Assembly: GCA_019009955.1 (NCBI GenBank)
Contig: CM032228.1
Location: forward strand, 252,469,501-252,533,500
DNA from: Riptortus pedestris
Taxonomy: Eukaryota; Arthropoda; Insecta; Hemiptera; Alydidae
Reading direction: 5' to 3'
Length of the DNA: 64,000 nucleotides
Shown: piece after piece, positions 42,726 through 56,233 of the stretch
Layout: the number at the start of each line of letters is the position of its first letter
How positions within the stretch are numbered: position 1 is the first letter of the stretch
Notes under the pieces: model-generated
What the model was told of the DNA's origin: nothing
Seen by the model: only the letters and a program-made list of their open reading frames with translations
Databases searched by the model: none
Position numbers and translations under genes: made by a program

Positions 42726-44101
42726 TATATAAAATTGTAACCTCTGTCTGTACATTGATTTTTTTCGCGAAATTTCACGATAACTTTTCGTTTCACATGT
42801 CATAGACACCATAACTGCATTTTGTTTCTTTGGTGTCTGTTTGTTTGTTTGTTTGTTTATTTGTTTGTTTGTTTATTTGTTTGTTTGTTTGTTACCTTTT
42901 CACGCATAAACGGCAGAACCGAATTTTATGAAACTTGGTATGTATATTACTACTAACCCAACTTAGACTTTAGGCTATATTAATATTCTCTGAGACGAAC
43001 AGGAGTGGGGGTTATAAGGGAGGGCTGAAATTAAAACTAGCGATATTTCGTTTACTATTGGTTTTTCGGCAAATATGAACATAACAAAAGTTGTTTATTT
43101 TGTTATTTAGAGTAACTTTTGTTATATACAATTTTTTCGTATACCGAATTATAAACGAGATATACGCTAATACCTGTAGCGGAAGCGATCAATTTTATTT
43201 GGGACAAAAGACCCAACCGAAATAAATAAAACTCGGTATATGTATTAGCACTAACGCTTTAATTATAACAAGCCATACCAACATTTCTAGGGACGGGCAG
43301 GAGTGGGGGTTATAAGGGAAACCTGAAATTAAAAATAGCGATATTCCTTTTCCTATTGGTTTTTCGGCAAATATGAACATAACAAACGTTGTTTATTTTG
43401 TTATTTAGAGTAACTTTTGTTATATTTATTTTTGTTATTTAACAATGTATAAACGAGATATACACTATAAACTAAAGCGGGAGTCAACTATTTTATTGGG
43501 CGCTAACGATTGAACCGAACTTGACAAAACTCGGTATGTCAATTAGCATTAATTCTTCCATGATTATAAGCTATATTAAAATGTTTAGGTTAGAACGGGA
43601 GGAGGGGGGGTTATAAGGGAGGCCTGAAATAAAAATTCGCGATATTTCATTGTCAATTTGTTTTTCGACAAACATGCACACAACAAAAATTGTTTACTTT
43701 GTTATTTAGATTAAACTTTTGTTTTATACATTTCTCCAGGAACAATGTGTGGAGCAAGTAATTTGCGTCGAAATATTGATATGCTCAACAAGTCATTCCT
43801 ATTTGAACTATCAGGTACCTCAGCTGGAAAAATTAATTCAAATCAATGTTAATATTTTGTCCTTAATAGCTGAAATCTATGCATAATGCACAGGAGACGG
43901 GAAATATGGCAATTTGGAGGACAGTGAAGGCTTACATAAAAAGTTAATTTTATTATTAACAAATGCCAACAACGGGTATTAACCCTAAACACTGGAACGG
44001 GCAAATGTCAAAATATTGTGCAAAGTAAAGCCTTGCCAAAAAAATACCATCACCATTCAGCCTCAAATCAATTCCCGGGCGAAGCCGGGTATCTGAGCTA
44101 G
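42726..44101 (+). mobile_element. Family B unit 4 (first of the plus string)
   Basis: 1376 bp. Full B layout: 5' TATA-AAAATTGTAACC, (GTTT)n, CATAAACGGCAGAACCG, three internal modules each with GTTGTTTATTTTGTTATTTAG, then GGAGACGGGAAATATGGC and hairpin CCCGGGCGAAGCCGGG with CTGAGCTAG. Confidence 0.85.
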
Positions 44102-45975
44102 TATATATATAAAATTGTAACCTCTGTCTGTACATTGATTTTTTTCGCGAAATTTCACGATAACTTTTCGTTTCACATGTCATAGACACCAAAACTGCAT
44201 TTTGTTTCTTTCGTGTATGTTTGTTTGTTTGTTTGTTTGTTTGTTCGTTTGTTTGTTTGTTACCTTTTCACGCATAAACGGCTGAACCGAATTTTATGAA
44301 ACTTGGTATGTATATTACTACTAGCCCAACTTAGACTTTAGGCTATATTATTATTCTCTAAGACAAACAGGAGTGGGGGTTATAAGGGAGGCCTGAAATT
44401 AAAAATAGCGATATTTCGTTTCCTATTGGTTTTTCGGCAAATATGCACATAACAAAAGTTATTTATTTTGTTATTTAGAGTAACTTTTGTTATATACACT
44501 TTCGTCGTATACCGAAGTATAAATGAGTTATACGCTAAAAATTATAGCGGGAGTCAACAATTTTATTTGGCACAAAACACTCAACCGAACTAAGTAAAAC
44601 TCGGTATATGTATTAGCACTAACGCTTCCATTATAACAAGCCATACCAACATTTCTAGGGACGGGCAGGAGTGGGGGTTATAAGGGAAGCCAGAAATTAA
44701 AAATAGCGATATTTCGTTTTCTTATTGGATTTTCGGTAAATATGAACATAACAAAAGTTGTTTACTTTGTTATTTAGAGTAACATTTGTTATATACACTT
44801 TTTTCGTATACCGAATAATAAACGAGATATACGCTAAAATTTGTAGCGGAAGTGATCAATTTTATTTGGGACAATAGACCCAACCGAAATAAATAAAACT
44901 CGGTATGTGTATTAGCACTAACGCTTTCATTATAACAAACCATATCAACATTTCTAGGGACGGGTAGGAGTGGGGTTATAAGGGATGCCAGAGATTAAAT
45001 ATAGTGATATTTCGTTTCCTATTGGTTTTTCGGCAAATATGAACATGTCGATAAACAAGAACATTTCAATTGTATGAAGCATTTTAAAAACAATTAGCTG
45101 TTTCATGAGGAGCAAAGTATATTACTCCCCCCTCCCCCTTCCTCTGTCTTTCACTGGAACATTAATTAATCGGAAGTAAGTAATTTCATCCTTTAATGTG
45201 TTTAAAACATCTATTAATTCTCAAAAAACGAAAGTATTTAAACATACATAATTAGAATTGAAAATAGAATCTGAATATAAAGTAATGTTAGCGGAATTGA
45301 GAATTAGCCGTTAGTCATGTTCTGTTGGTTAACCTGGAGCGTCAGGGACGGGTGGGGAGACCTTCCTGTAATCTAGAACCTTTCTCACTCCCTCTTTCTT
45401 TCCTCAGTTGTTTTACACACTTTTTTCGTATACCGTATTATAAACGATATATACGCTAAAACCTATAGCGGAAGGGTATTTTGTTATTTAGAGTAAATTT
45501 TGTTATATAAACTTTTTTAGTATACCGAATTATAAACGAGATACATATATGCTAAAACCTATAGCGGAAGTGAACAATTTTATTTGGGACAAAAGACTCA
45601 GCCGAAATAAATAAAACTCGGTATGTGTATTAGCACTAACACTTTCCTTATAATAAGCCATACTAACATTTCTAGGGACGGGCAGGAGTGGGGGTTATAA
45701 GGGAGGCCTGAAATTAATAATGTCGATATTTCGTTTTAATAACTGAGATCTATGCATAATGCACAGGAGACGGGAAACATGACAATTTGGAGGACAGTGA
45801 AGACTTACATAAAAAAATAATTTTATTATTAACAAATGCCAAAAACGGGTGTTAATCCTAAATAGTGGGACGGGTAAAGGTGAAAATATTGTGCAAACTA
45901 AAGCCTTGCCAAAAAAAATACGATCACCATTCAGCCTCAAATGAATTCCCGAGCGAAGCCGGGTATCTGAGCTAG
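44102..45975 (+). mobile_element. Family B unit 5
   Basis: 1874 bp; carries a non-B insert at 45046-45420 (CGATAAACAAGAACATTTC to CCTCAGTTGTTTTACACAC) also present in unit 8. Confidence 0.85.
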
Positions 45976-47103
45976 TATATATATAAAATTGTAACCTCTG
46001 TCTGTACATTGATTTTTTTTCGCGAAATTTCACGATAACTTTTCGTTTCACATGTCATAGACACCATAACTACATTTTGTTTCTTTCGTGTCTGTTTGTT
46101 TGTTTGTTTGTTTATTTGTTTGTTTGTTTGTCACCTTTTCACGCATAAACGGCTGAACCGAATTTTATGAAACTTGGTATGTATATCACTACTAGCCCAA
46201 CTTAGACTTTAAGCTATATTAATATTCTGTAAGACGAACAGGAGTGGGGGTTATAAGGGAGGCCTGAGATTAAAAATAGCGATATTTCGTTTCCTATTGC
46301 TTTTTCAGCAAATATCCACATAACAAAAGTTGTTTATTTTGTAATTTAGAGTAACTTTTGTTATATGCAGTTTTGCCGTATACGGAAGTATAAATGAGTT
46401 ATACGCTAAAAACTATAGCGGGAGTCAACAATTTATTAGGCACAAAAGACTAAACCGAACTAAACCAAACTCGGTATGTGAATTAGTACTAACGCCTTCC
46501 TTATAATAAGCCATACTAACATTTCTAGGGACGGGCAGGAGTGGGGGTTATAAGGAAGGCCTGAATTTAAAAATAGCGGTATTTCGTTTCTTATTGCATT
46601 TTCGGCAAATATGAACATAACAAAAGTTGTTTATTTTGTTATTTAGAGTAACTTTTGTCATATTCATTTTTGTCTTTTAACAAAGTATAAACGAGATATA
46701 CACTATAAACTAAAGCGGGAGTCAACGATTTCATTGAGCGCTAACGAGTAAACCGAACTTACAAAAACTCGGTATGTCAATTAGCATTAATTCTTCCATG
46801 ATTATAAGCTATATTAAAATTTTTAGGTTAGAACGGGAGTGGGGGTTATAAGGGAGGCCTGAAATAAAAATTCGCGATATTTCATTGTCTATTTGTCTAC
46901 GGGAAATATGACAATTTGGAGGACAGTGAAGACTTACATAAAAAATTAATTTTATTATTAACAAATGCCAACAACGGGAATTAACCCTAAACACTGAGAC
47001 GGGTAAATGTCAAAATATTGTGCAAATTAATGCCTTGCCAAAAAAATACCATCACCATTCAGCCTCAAATCAATTCCCGGGCGAAGCCGGGTATCTGAGC
47101 TAG
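45976..47103 (+). mobile_element. Family B unit 6
   Basis: 1128 bp, near identical to unit 9 (50575-51701). Confidence 0.85.
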
Positions 47104-49002
47104 TATATATATAAAATTGTAACCTCTGTCTGTACATTGATTTTTTTTGCGAAATTTCACGATAACTTTTCGTTTCACATGTCATAGACACCATAACTGC
47201 ATTTTGTTTCTTTGGTGTCTGTTTGTTTGTTTGTTTATTTGTTTGTTTGTTTGTTACCTTTTCACGCATAAACGGCTGAACTGAATTTTATGAAACTTGG
47301 TATGTATATTACTACTAGCCTAACTTAGACTTTAGGCTATATTAATATTCTCTAAGACGAACAGGAGGGGGGGTTATAAGGGAGGCCTGAAATTAAAAAT
47401 AGCGATATTTCGTTTCCTATTGCTTTTTCAGCAAATATGCACATAACAAAGGTTGTTTATTTTGTAATTTAGAGTAACTTTTGTTATATGCACTTTTGCC
47501 GTATACGGAAGTATAAATGAGTTATACGCTAAAAACTATAGCGGGAGTCCACAATTTTATTTGGCACAAAAGACTCAACCGAACTAAACCAAACTCGCTA
47601 TGTGAATTAATACTAACGATTTCCTTATAATAAGCCATACTAACGTTTCTAGGGACGGGCAGGAGTGGGGGTTATAAGGGAGGCATGAAATTAAGAATAG
47701 CGATATTTCGTTTCCTATTGCTTTTTCAGCAAATATACACATAACAAAAGTTGTTTATTTCGTTATTTGGAGTAACTTTTGTTATATACACTTTTGTCGT
47801 ATACCTAAGTATAAATGAGTTATAAGCTAAAAACTATAGCGGGAGTCATTAATTTTATTGGGCTCAAAAGACTCAACCGAACTAAATAAAACTCGGTATG
47901 TATATTAGTGTTGACGCCCTAATTATCATAGGCCATACCAACATTTAAAGAGACGAGCTGGAGTGGGGTTTATAAGGGAGGCCTGAAATTAACATTAGTG
48001 ATATTTCGTTTCCTATTGGTTTTTCGACAAACATGCACATAGCAAAAGTTGTTTACTTTGTTATTTAGAGTAACTTTTGTGCGCATTCACTTTTAAAATG
48101 AAGTAAACACGGGATATACGCTAAACGGGAGTCAATAATATTAGTACTTATTTAAGGGGTTTTAATAAAGGAATATTATGACAAATGATGTTACGTTTTA
48201 TATGATAGTTCAAAGTATGATTCGGATTAGTGAGGTAATAAATCTTCGTCACCCCCTCCTAATAACTTTGTTATTTATTTCCAATAGAAATATAAACTAT
48301 AAGAGCATTTCCATTATTTAATTTGTATAATCTACCTTGATGTTATTGAAACAAATATTTAATATAATAACAATTAAACGTTAATGGTAATGTCATTATG
48401 ACAAAAAACAATATGCGTTTAAACTCGATATGATATTTTCAGGGTGCCACTATTATTTAATTCCATCCGATAGATAAATTATAAAATAATGTTTTACTTC
48501 AATAATATAAGTAGAAGAATGTTGAGAAGTCTCATGCGGGAACGGAAGATGACGGGAACCTTGCACGTTAATTGAGTTTACTTATTTCCCGTCTGGCATT
48601 ACTGGAAGCGATTTCCAGTGAGATTCACTAATACAAATATAATCTTACGTGCAAAACTTTGCCTAAACTATGTGAGCTCGGATTGGCTTTTGAAAGGAAA
48701 TATGTTTATTATAGATGATATTTAATTGTAATAAATGCTACCCATGATTATGGTTTGAATTATTGAAAAACGGTGAGTCAAAAAGTGTAGAGGGATAGAT
48801 TAGGAACACATTATCATTTATCCTTCAAAAATAAAATTTCTATTCTATTAATCCCCAAAAGTTACCCTTCAGGGTTGGCTATTTCGAAAATCATTACGTC
48901 GTGGAGGGAAATCTAATTGTACACATTGAAGTCTTACTATCAAAATATCATCATTAGTCAGTCAAGAATGATTTCCCGGGCATCGCCGGGTACCTTAGCT
49001 AG
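47104..49002 (+). mobile_element. Family B unit 7 (B2 subtype)
   Basis: 1899 bp, near identical to unit 10. It has a different 3' half (48.1-49.0 kb) and ends GATTTCCCGGGCATCGCCGGG then TACCTTAGCTAG, a second subtype. Fragments of the same half recur at 60180-60425 and 63230-63640. Confidence 0.85.
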
Positions 49003-50574
49003 TATATATATAAAATTGTAACCTCTGTCTGTACATTGATTTTTTTCTCGAAATTTCACGATAACTTTTCGTTTCACTTGTGATAGACACCATAACTGCA
49101 TTTTGTTTCTTTCGTGTATGATTGTTTGTTTGTTTATTTATTTGTTTGTTCGTTTGTTTGTTTGTTACCTTTTCACGCATAAACGGCTGAACCGAATTTT
49201 ATGGAACTTGGTATGTATATTACAACTAACCCAACTTAGACTTTAGGCTATATTAAAATTCACTGAGATGAACAGGAGTGGGGGTTGTAAGGGAGGCCTG
49301 AAATTAAAAATAGCGATATTTCGTTTCCTATTGGTTTTCGGAAAGTTTGAAATTAACAAAAGTTGTTTATTTTGTTATTTAGAGTAACTTTTGTTATATA
49401 CACTTTTTTAGTATAACGTATTATAAACGAGATATACGCTAAAACCTATAGCGGAAGTGAGCAATTTTATTTGGCACAAACGACTCAACCGAACTAAATA
49501 AAACTCGGTATGTATATTAGCACTAATACCTTCATTATAATAAGCCATACCAACAATTCTAGGGATGGGCAGGAGTGGGGGTTGTAAGGGAGGCCTGAAT
49601 TTAAAATATCGGTATTTCGTTTTCTATTCGTTTTTCGGCAAATATGAACATGACGATAAACAAGTACATTTCAATTGTATGAAGCATTTTAAAAACAAGT
49701 AGCTGTTTCATGAGGAGCAAAGTATATTACCCCCCCCCTTCCTCTGTCTTTCACTGGAACATTAATTAATCGGAAGTAAGTAATTTCATCCTTTAATGTG
49801 TTTAAAACATCTATTAATTCTCAAAAAACGAAAGTATTTAAACATACATAATTAGAATTTAAAATAGAATCTGAATATAAAGTAATGTTAGCGGAATTGA
49901 GAATTAGCCGTTAGTCATGTTCTGTTGGTTAACCTGGAGCGTCAGGGACGGGTGGGGAGACCTTCCTGTAATCTAGAACCTTTCTCACTCCCTCTTTCTT
50001 TCCTCAGTTGTTTTACACACTTTTTTCGTATCCGTATTATAAACGAGATATACGCTAAAACCTATAGCGGAAGGGTATTTTGTTATTTAGAGTAAATTTT
50101 GTTATATAAACTTTTTTAGTATACCGAATTATAAACGAGATACATATATGCTAAAACCTATAGCGGAAGTGAACAATTTTATTTGGTACAAAAGACCCAG
50201 CCGAAATAAATAAAACTCGGTATGTGTATTAGCACTACCGCTTTTCTTATAATAAGCCATACTAACATTTCTAGGGACGGGCAGGAGTGGGGGTTATAAG
50301 GGAGGCCTGAAATTAATAATGTCGATATTTCGTTTTAATAACTGAGATCTATGCATAATGCACAGGAGACGGGAAACATGACAATTTGGAGGACAGTGAA
50401 GACTTACATAAAAAAATAATTTTATTATTAACAAATGCCAAAAACGGGTGTTAATCCTAAATAGTGGGACGGGTAAAGGTCAAAATATTGTGCAAATTAA
50501 AGCCTTGCCAAAAAAAATACGATCACCATTCAGCCTCAAATGAATTCCCGAGCGAAGCCGGGTATCTGAGCTAG
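49003..50574 (+). mobile_element. Family B unit 8
   Basis: 1572 bp; the 3' 900 bp copies unit 5, including the insert, while the 5' part is a different subtype (TTTTTCTCGAAATTTCACG). Confidence 0.85.
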
Positions 50575-51701
50575 TATATATATAAAATTGTAACCTCTGT
50601 CTGCACATTGATTTTTTTCGCGAAATTTCACGATAACTTTTCGTTTCACATGTCATAGACACCATAACTACATTTTGTTTCTTTCGTGTCTGTTTGTTTG
50701 TTTGTTTGTTTATTTGTTTGTTTGTTTGTCACCTTTTCACGCATAAACGGCTGAACCGAATTTTATGAAACTTGGTATGTATATCACTACTAGCCCAACT
50801 TAGACTATAAGCTATATTAATATTCTGTAAGACGAACAGGAGTGGGGGTTATAAGGGAGGCCTGAAATTAAAAATAGCGATATTTCGTTTCCTATTGCTT
50901 TTTCAGCAAATATGCACATAACAAAAGTTGTTTATTTTGTAATTTAGAGTAACTTTTGTTATATGCAGTTTTGCCGTATACGGAAGTATAAATGAGTTAT
51001 ACGCTAAAAACTATAGCGGGAGTCAACAATTTATTAGGCACAAAAGACTAAACCGAACTAAACCAAACTCGGTATGTGAATTAGTACTAACGCCTTCCTT
51101 ATAATAAGCCATACTAACATTTCTAGGGACGGGCAGGAGTGGGGGTTATAAGGAAGGCCTGAATTTAAAAATAGCGGTATTTCGTTTCTTATTGCATTTT
51201 CGGCAAATATGAACATAACAAAAGTTGTTTATTTTGTTATTTAGAGTAACTTTTGTCATATTCATTTTTGTCTTTTAACAAAGTATAAACGAGATATACA
51301 CTATAAACTAAAGCGGGAGTCAACGATTTCATTGAGCGCTAACGAGTAAACCGAACTTACAAAAACTCGGTATGTCAATTAGCATTAATTCTTCCATGAT
51401 TATAAGCTATATTAAAATTTTTAGGTTAGAACGGGAGTGGGGGTTATAAGGGAGGCCTGAAATAAAAATTCGCGATATTTCATTGTCTATTTGTCTACGG
51501 GAAATATGACGATTTGGAGGACAGTGAAGACTTACATAAAAAATTTATTTTATTATTAACCAATGCCAACAACGGGAATTAACCCTAAACACTGAGACGG
51601 GTAAATGTCAAAATATTGTGCAAATTAATGCCTTGCCAAAAAAATACCATCACCATTCAGCCTCAAATCAATTCCCGGGCGAAGCCGGGTATCTGAGCTA
51701 G
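50575..51701 (+). mobile_element. Family B unit 9
   Basis: 1127 bp; second copy of unit 6, with only scattered base changes. Confidence 0.85.
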
Positions 51702-53599
51702 TATATATATAAAATTGTAACCTCTGTCTGTACATTGATTTTTTTTGCGAAATTTCACGATAACTTTTCGTTTCACATGTCATAGACACCATAACTGCAT
51801 TTTGTTTCTTTGGTGTCTGTTTGTTTGTTTGTTTATTTGTTTGTTTGTTTGTTACCTTTTCACGCATAAACGTCTGAACCGAATTTTATGAAACTTGGTA
51901 CCTATATAACTACTAGCCTAACTTAGACTTTAGGCTATATTAATATTCTCTAAGACGAACAGGAGGGGGGGTTATAAGGGAGGCCTGAAATTAAAAATAG
52001 CGATATTTCGTTTCCTATTGCTTTTTCAGCAAATATGCACATAACAAAGGTTGTTTATTTTGTAATTTAGAGTAACTTTTGTTATATGCACTTTTGCCGT
52101 ATACGGAAGTATAAATGAGTTATACGCTAAAAACTATAGCGGGAGTCCACAATTTTATTTGGCACAAAAGACTCAACCGAACTAAACCAAACTCGCTATG
52201 TGAATTAATACTAACGATTTCCTTATAATAAGCCATACTAACATTTCTAGGGACGGGCAGGAGTGGGGGTTATAAGGGAGGCCTGAAATTAAGATAGCGA
52301 TATTTCGTTTCCTATTGCTTTTTCAGCAAATATGCACATAACAAAAGTTGTTTATTTCGTTATTTGGAGTAACTTTTGTTATATACACTTTTGTCGTATA
52401 CCTAAGTATAAATGAGTTATAAGCTAAAAACTATAGCGGGAGTCATTAATTTTATTGGGCTCAAAAGACCCAACCGAACTAAATAAAACTCGGTATGTAT
52501 ATTAGTGTTGACGCCCTAATTATCATAGGCCATACCAACATTTCTAGAGACGAGCTGGAGTGGGGTTTATAAGGGAGGCCTGAAATTAACATTAGTGATA
52601 TTTCGTTTCCTATTGGTTTTTCGACAAACATGCACATAGCAAAAGTTGTTTACTTTGTTATTTAGAGTAACTTTTGTGCGCATTCACTTTTAAAATGAAG
52701 TAAACACGGGATATACGCTAAACGGGAGTCAATAATATTAGTACTTATTTAAGGGGTTTTAATAAAGGAATATTATGACAAATGATGTTACGTTTTATAT
52801 GATAGTTCAAAGTATGATTCGGATTAGTGAGGTAATAAATCTTCGTCACCCCCTCCTAATAACTTTGTTATTTATTTCCAATAGAAATATAAACTATAAG
52901 AGCATTTCCATTATTTAATTTGTATAATCTACCTTGATGTTATTGAAACAAATATTTAATATAATAACAATTAAACGTTAATGGTAATGTCATTATGACA
53001 AAAAACAATATGCGTTTAAACTCGATATGATATTTTCAGGGTGCCACTATTATTTAATTCCATCCGATAGATAAATTATAAAATAATGTTTTACTTCAAT
53101 AATATAAGTAGAAGAATGTTGAGAAGTCTCATGCGGGAACGGAAGATGACGGGAACCTTGCACGTTAATTGAGTTTACTTACTTCCCGTCTGGCATTGCT
53201 GGAAGTGATTTCCAGTGAGATTCACTAATACAAATATAATCTTACGTGCAAAACTTTGCCTAAACTATGTGAGCTCGGATTGGCTTTTGAAAGGAAATAT
53301 GTTTATTATAGATGATATTTAATTGTAATAAATGCTACCCATGATTATGGTTTGAATTATTGAAAAACGGTGAGTCAAAAAGTGTAGAGGGATAGATTAG
53401 GAACACATTTTCATTTATCCTTCAAAAATAAAATTTCTATTCTATTAATCCCCAAAAGTTACCCTTCAGGGTTGGCTATTTCGAAAATCATTACGTCGTG
53501 GAGGGAAGTGTAATTGTGCACATTGAAGTCTTACTATCAAAATACCATCATTAGTAAGTCAAGAATGATTTCCCGGGCATCGCCGGGTACCTTAGCTAG
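51702..53599 (+). mobile_element. Family B unit 10 (B2 subtype)
   Basis: 1898 bp; second copy of unit 7. Confidence 0.85.
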
Positions 53600-54730
53600 T
53601 ATATATATAAAATTGTAGCCTCTGTCTGTACATTGATTTTTTTCTCGAAATTTCACGATAACTTTTCGTTTCACATGTCGTAGACACCATATCTGCATTT
53701 TGTTTCTTTCGAGTATGTTTGTTTGTTTGTTTGTTTATTTATTTGTTTGTTTGTTTGTTACCTTTTCACGCATAAACGGCTGAACCGAATTTTATGAAAC
53801 TTGGTATGTATATTACTACTAACCCAACTTAGACTTTAGGCTCTATTAAAATTCTTTGAGATGAACAGGAGTGGGGGTTGTAAGGGAGGCCTGAAATTAA
53901 AAATAGCGATATTTCGTTTCCTATTGGTTTTTGGCAAGTATGAATATAACAAAAGTTGTTTATTTTGTTATTTAGAGTAACTTTTGTTATATACACTTTT
54001 TTCGTATAACGTATTATAAACGAGATATACGCTAAAACCTATAGCGGAAGTGAGCAATTTTATTTGGCACAAACGACTCAACCGAACTAAATAAAACTCG
54101 GTATGTATATTAGCACTAATACCTTCATTATAATAAGCCATACCAACAGTTCTAGAAACGGGCAGGAGTGGGGGTTGTAAGGGAGGCCTGAATTTAAAAA
54201 TAGCGGTATTTCGTTTTCTATTCGATTTTCGGCAAATATGAACATAACAAAAGTTGTTAATTTTGTTATTTAGAGTAACTTTGGTCATATTCATTTTTGT
54301 CTTTTAACAAAGTATAAACGAGATATACACTATAAACTAAAGCGGGAGTCAACGATTTCATTGAGCACTAACGAGTAAACTGAACTTACAAAAACTCAGT
54401 ATGTCAATTAGCATTAATTCTTCCATGATTATAAGCTATATTAAAATTTTTAGGTTAGAACGGGAGTGGGGGTTATAAGGGAGGCCTGAAATAAAAATTC
54501 GCGATATTTCATTGTCTATTTGTCTACGGGAAATATGACAATTTGGAGGACAGTGAAGACTTACATAAAAAATTAATTTTATTATTAACAAATGCCAACA
54601 ACGGGAATTAACCCTAAACACTGGGACGGGTAAATGTCAAAATATTGTGCAAATTAAAGGCTTGCCAAAAAAATACCATCACCATTCAGCCTTAAATCAA
54701 TTCCCGGGCGAAGCCGGGTATCTGAGCTAG
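53600..54730 (+). mobile_element. Family B unit 11
   Basis: 1131 bp; 5' half as unit 8, 3' half as units 6 and 9 (GTAAACTGAACTTAC, GTCTACGGGAAATATGAC). It looks recombinant. Confidence 0.83.
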
Positions 54731-55695
54731 TATATATATAAAATTGTAACCTCTGTCTGTACATTGATTTTTTTCGCGAAATTTCACGATAACTTTTAGT
54801 TTCACATGTCATAGACACCATAACTGCATTTTGTTTCTTTGGTGTCTGTTTGTTTGTTTGTTTGTTACCTTTTCACGCATAAACGGCTGAACCGAATTTT
54901 ATGAAACTTGGTATGTATATTACTACTAACCCAACTTAGACTTTAGGCTATGTTAATATTCTCTGAGACGAACAGGAGTGGGGGTTATAAGGGAGGCCTG
55001 AAATTAAAAATAGTGATATTTCGTTTCCTATTGCATTTTCGGCAATTATGCACATAACAAAAGTTGTTTAATTTGTTATTTAGAGTAACTTTTGTGATCT
55101 ACACTTTTGTCGTACACCTAAGTATAAAGGCGTTTTACGCTTAAAATGATAGCGGAAGTCAACAATTTTATTTGGCACAAAAGACTCAACCGAACTAAAC
55201 CAAACTGGGTATGTGAATTAGCACTAACGTCTTCCTTATAATAAGGAATTCTAGCATTTCTAGGGACGGGCAGGAGTGGGGGTTATAAGGGAGGCCTGAA
55301 ATTAAAAATAGTGATATTTCGTCTCCTATTGGGGTTTCGGCAAATATGCACATAACAAAGTGGTTTATTTTATTATTTAGTGAAATTTGCTCAACAATTC
55401 TTTGGAACTACAAGGTACCTCACCGGGAAAAACTAATTCAAATGTATGTTCATATTTTGTGCTTAATAATTGAAATCTATGCATAATGCACAGGAAACGG
55501 GAAATATGACGAACAGTGAAGTCTTACATAAAAAAATAATTTTATTATTAACAAATCCACAGAAACGACGGGTATGTACACTAAACACTGGGACGGATAA
55601 ATATCAAAATATTGTGCAAATTAAAGCCTTGCCAAAAAATATACTATCACCATTCAGCCTACTGTGAATTCCCGAGCGAAGCCGTGTATCTGAGC

Positions 55696-55698
<3 letters not shown>
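54731..55698 (+). mobile_element. Family B unit 12 (last)
   Basis: 968 bp; 3' end decayed to CCCGAGCGAAGCCGTG and CTAT, then the (TA)n of the host family A copy. Confidence 0.8.
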
Positions 55699-55737
<39 letters not shown>

Positions 55738-55862
55738 TTTTGAACGGACCTCATTTTCGTCATCTACTAGGTAGGATCGATGGACATTTGAAGAAAAATT
55801 TCGAAAATCGCGTCATGAGTACAACCTCAATAGCTGATTTCCCTTAAGGGAAATCTGCTAAA
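55699..55862 (+). mobile_element. Family A element, right part, inside the hAT element
   Basis: (TA)n, then GAACGGACCTCATTTTCGTC, GGATCGATGGACATTTGAAG, GATTTCCCTTAAGGGAAATC and TGCTAAAA. It joins with 37807-38296 to make one complete A element. Confidence 0.85.
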
Positions 55863-56233
55863 ACGTTTTCTTGTTTCTTAAAATAAAAAAAAAAATTAAT
55901 TTTTTTTTGTTTCATTATGGAAGTTGATGAATAACTTAGGTAATCTCCAATTGGCGGTTATCCTTTATCCCCTGCCTTTGAAATATCGTACTACGACATA
56001 ATTTGATTTATTACTCATTATCATGTATTTTATTTACTTTAAATTCGAAGTTTTTATTAATTTACTTTTAATGTAATTAGTTGATATTAAATTATCAAAC
56101 TTTCGATACCGATACTCATCTTTTTGTTGCGATACCGTTGAAATATTGGAAGCAAAGTATCGATACCAATACTCCTAGTATCGAAACTAAAGTATCGATA
56201 CCTACTCATATCGGTAGTATCGCAACGTCCCTA
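55863..56233 (+). mobile_element. Non-autonomous hAT element, right part
   Basis: GATACCGATACTC and TATCGATACC motifs, ending GATATCG-like sequence and CGCAACGTCCCTA, the inverted partner of TAGGGACCTTGCG at 37600 (one mismatch in the first 18). Followed by ATAGTGAT at 56234-56241. Confidence 0.92.

Larger units (their letters stand above)
45045..54240 (+). repeat. 4.6-kb tandem higher-order duplication
   Basis: 45045-49643 and 49650-54240 are near identical. Matched landmarks are 4597-4605 bp apart (45961/50560, 47089/51687, 48988/53585). Each copy spans parts of unit 5 or 8, then 6 or 9, then 7 or 10. Confidence 0.93.
38297..55698. mobile_element. Concatemer of twelve Helitron-like family B units
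   Basis: Each unit starts TATATATAAAATTGTAACC (5') and ends with a CCCGG...CCGGG hairpin, a few bases and CTAG followed by T. On the minus strand: 41469-42719, 40320-41468, 38297-40319. On the plus strand: 42726-44101, 44102-45975, 45976-47103, 47104-49002, 49003-50574, 50575-51701, 51702-53599, 53600-54730, 54731-55698 (last end CTAT). The two strings diverge 5'-to-5' at about 42720. No unit codes for protein. CTRR ends and head-to-tail repeats fit rolling-circle elements; the class is inferred. Confidence 0.85.

Noticed and set aside
42716..42730. Replication origin or centromere at the inversion centre
   Set aside because: The inverted symmetry is explained by two divergent mobile element strings; nothing else supports an origin.
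43195..54294. Many 60-118 codon minus ORFs in the B concatemer
   Set aside because: They are repeated copies of the same non-coding B sequence, not conserved in frame between units and without domains.
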